From Pigmentibacter ruber (lineage in GTDB: Bacteria; Bdellovibrionota_B; Oligoflexia; Silvanigrellales; Silvanigrellaceae), in NCBI RefSeq assembly GCF_009792895.1, contig NZ_WSSC01000002.1, forward strand, positions 186,001 to 250,000: DNA of 64,000 nucleotides, in the 5' to 3' direction. Below the pieces are notes generated by a model. It ran no database searches. It worked only from the letters and a program-made list of their open reading frames with translations, and had not been told where the DNA came from. Of the stretch, positions 63,132-64,000 are shown piece by piece. The first letter of the stretch is position 1, and each line of letters opens with the position of its first letter. The position numbers and the translations under genes were made by a program.

Positions 63132-64000
63132 ATGAAAAAAATAATTTATACTTTTTTGATTTTGAATCTTTTATTAGTTACGGTAAATTTATATGCAAAA
63201 AACGAATTAATTCAATGGAAACAATGTAATTCAGTCTTAAAAGGTGAACATTTTAAGACTGAATGCGGTGTTTTCAAAGCCCCTCTTGACTGGGAAAATT
63301 TGAATAATACTAGAAAAATATTTGTAGATTTTATAAAAGTAACTGAAGAAGTACAAAAAAATAAAAAGGATGCTTTATTTGTAAGTCCTGGCGGACCTGG
63401 TGGTAATAGTGTGGAATTTGCAAAAATAATTGCAGAAAAAAATCCTGATTTATTAAAAAAATATGACATTATAGGTTTGAATTCTCGAGGTTTTTCTGAA
63501 TCTATGAATTTACAAGACTGTAATAAATTTATTGATTATAAACAATTATTAAATCCTATAAAAAATCAAAATGATTATTTAAATATTAAGGAATACAGTC
63601 ATTCTCTTCAAAATGAGTGTCTCTTAATTAATGGAGATATCATGAATTTCTTAAGTGTTGATCAAATTACTCAGGATTATATTGGACTTCTTGAACAATT
63701 GAATTATTCTAAAATAAATTACTTTGGAGCTTCTTATTCCTCTGTAATAGCTCTTAACTTAATAAACTCATTTCCTAAATATATCGATAAAGTAATAATA
63801 GATAGTAATTTAAATCAAGTTCAAACTTATAAAGAGAGAATTATTGGTCAAAATAAAGCTATAAATAGATTATTTGATCATCTTAATATAAAAAAATCTT
63901 TACTAAGTGATTTTGAATTAATTAAGAAAAAATACCCTAAAATAAATGAATATATAATTCTTAATTCAATAATGGAGATGATAAAAGGAAATGGTTTTAA
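63132..64000 (+). CDS. TAP-type exported alpha/beta-hydrolase (runs off the window)
   Basis: An ATG at 63132 opens a frame still open at the window end (289 codons visible). Signal peptide (about 1-21, ends NLYA). SPGGPGGNSV (about 79-88) and GASYSSVIAL (about 199, Ser nucleophile) match the motif order of the 3099 protein (NPGGPGGSG, GISYGTS). The C-terminal acid and His lie outside. It is a paralogue-type relative of that lipoprotein, without a lipobox Cys. AAGGATTGAT precedes the start. Confidence 0.8.
   Translation, partial: MKKIIYTFLILNLLLVTVNLYAKNELIQWKQCNSVLKGEHFKTECGVFKAPLDWENLNNTRKIFVDFIKVTEEVQKNKKDALFVSPGGPGGNSVEFAKIIAEKNPDLLKKYDIIGLNSRGFSESMNLQDCNKFIDYKQLLNPIKNQNDYLNIKEYSHSLQNECLLINGDIMNFLSVDQITQDYIGLLEQLNYSKINYFGASYSSVIALNLINSFPKYIDKVIIDSNLNQVQTYKERIIGQNKAINRLFDHLNIKKSLLSDFELIKKKYPKINEYIILNSIMEMIKGNGF

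Overview
The window is a very AT-rich (roughly 30% GC by eye) bacterial chromosome segment. It uses Shine-Dalgarno starts (ATG, GTG, TTG), encodes many signal-peptide and lipoprotein-type exported proteins, and contains a chemotaxis operon, an SOS mutagenesis pair and several decayed genes. The mix (exported TAP-like peptidases, a large RTX-type lipoprotein, XPB/Bax1, low GC) would fit a Bdellovibrionota/Oligoflexia-type Gram-negative such as Silvanigrellales. That placement is an inference; no rRNA or tRNA is visible to settle it.

Layout. 0-4.6 kb: end of an unknown gene, a DUF5348-like small protein, a PAAR-like protein, uridine phosphorylase, a glyoxalase/VOC remnant, an exported protein and a TAP-type alpha/beta-hydrolase lipoprotein. 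4.6-9.1 kb: a gene graveyard holding an unknown gene with two frameshifts and a stop, an FRG-domain gene with two in-frame stops, a frameshifted cysteine-rich gene, and two small exported proteins. 9.4-13.2 kb: accessory DNA bracketed by inwardly facing copies of an IS-like end, with a hairpin-rich non-coding island, an XRE regulator and an Abi-family gene whose natural start is separated from the reading frame by an A8 tract. 13.2-18.7 kb: a phage/plasmid-like block with a DUF2513-like protein, a KfrA-like coiled-coil regulator with a long operator, HigBA toxin-antitoxin and UmuDC. 18.9-28 kb: two unknown proteins, a methyltransferase and a 1943-residue RTX-repeat protein behind a Fur-box-like site.

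28.4-34.7 kb is one chemotaxis-type operon (small acidic protein, CheA, CheW, MCP and a CheR-REC-CheB fusion) with no CheY in view. 34.7-43.1 kb is a tightly packed nine-gene minus-strand operon: extended SDR, zinc-ribbon methyltransferase, polytopic membrane protein, alpha-oxoamine synthase, ferritin-like di-iron protein, ThiL-like protein, diacylglycerol/sphingosine-kinase-like protein, thymidylate-kinase-like protein and HAD protein. It is divergent from a nucleotidyltransferase (PF14907-like) and a PEP-synthase/rifampicin-phosphotransferase-like dikinase. This looks like an undescribed amino-lipid or sphingoid-type biosynthetic locus and is the main candidate system here.

47.5-64 kb: an 895-residue effector-like membrane protein, MutT, exported proteins, a non-coding stretch with fourteen 9-bp repeats beside a 29-residue exported peptide gene, an exported hydrolase with an NTF2-type tail under a probable TetR-type operator, an LctP-family permease, a methyltransferase interrupted by an A11 tract, the XPB-like helicase/Bax1 nuclease pair, a nitrilase-like protein and a second TAP-type hydrolase running off the end. 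A recurring theme is poly-A tracts that separate a plausible start from the conserved frame.
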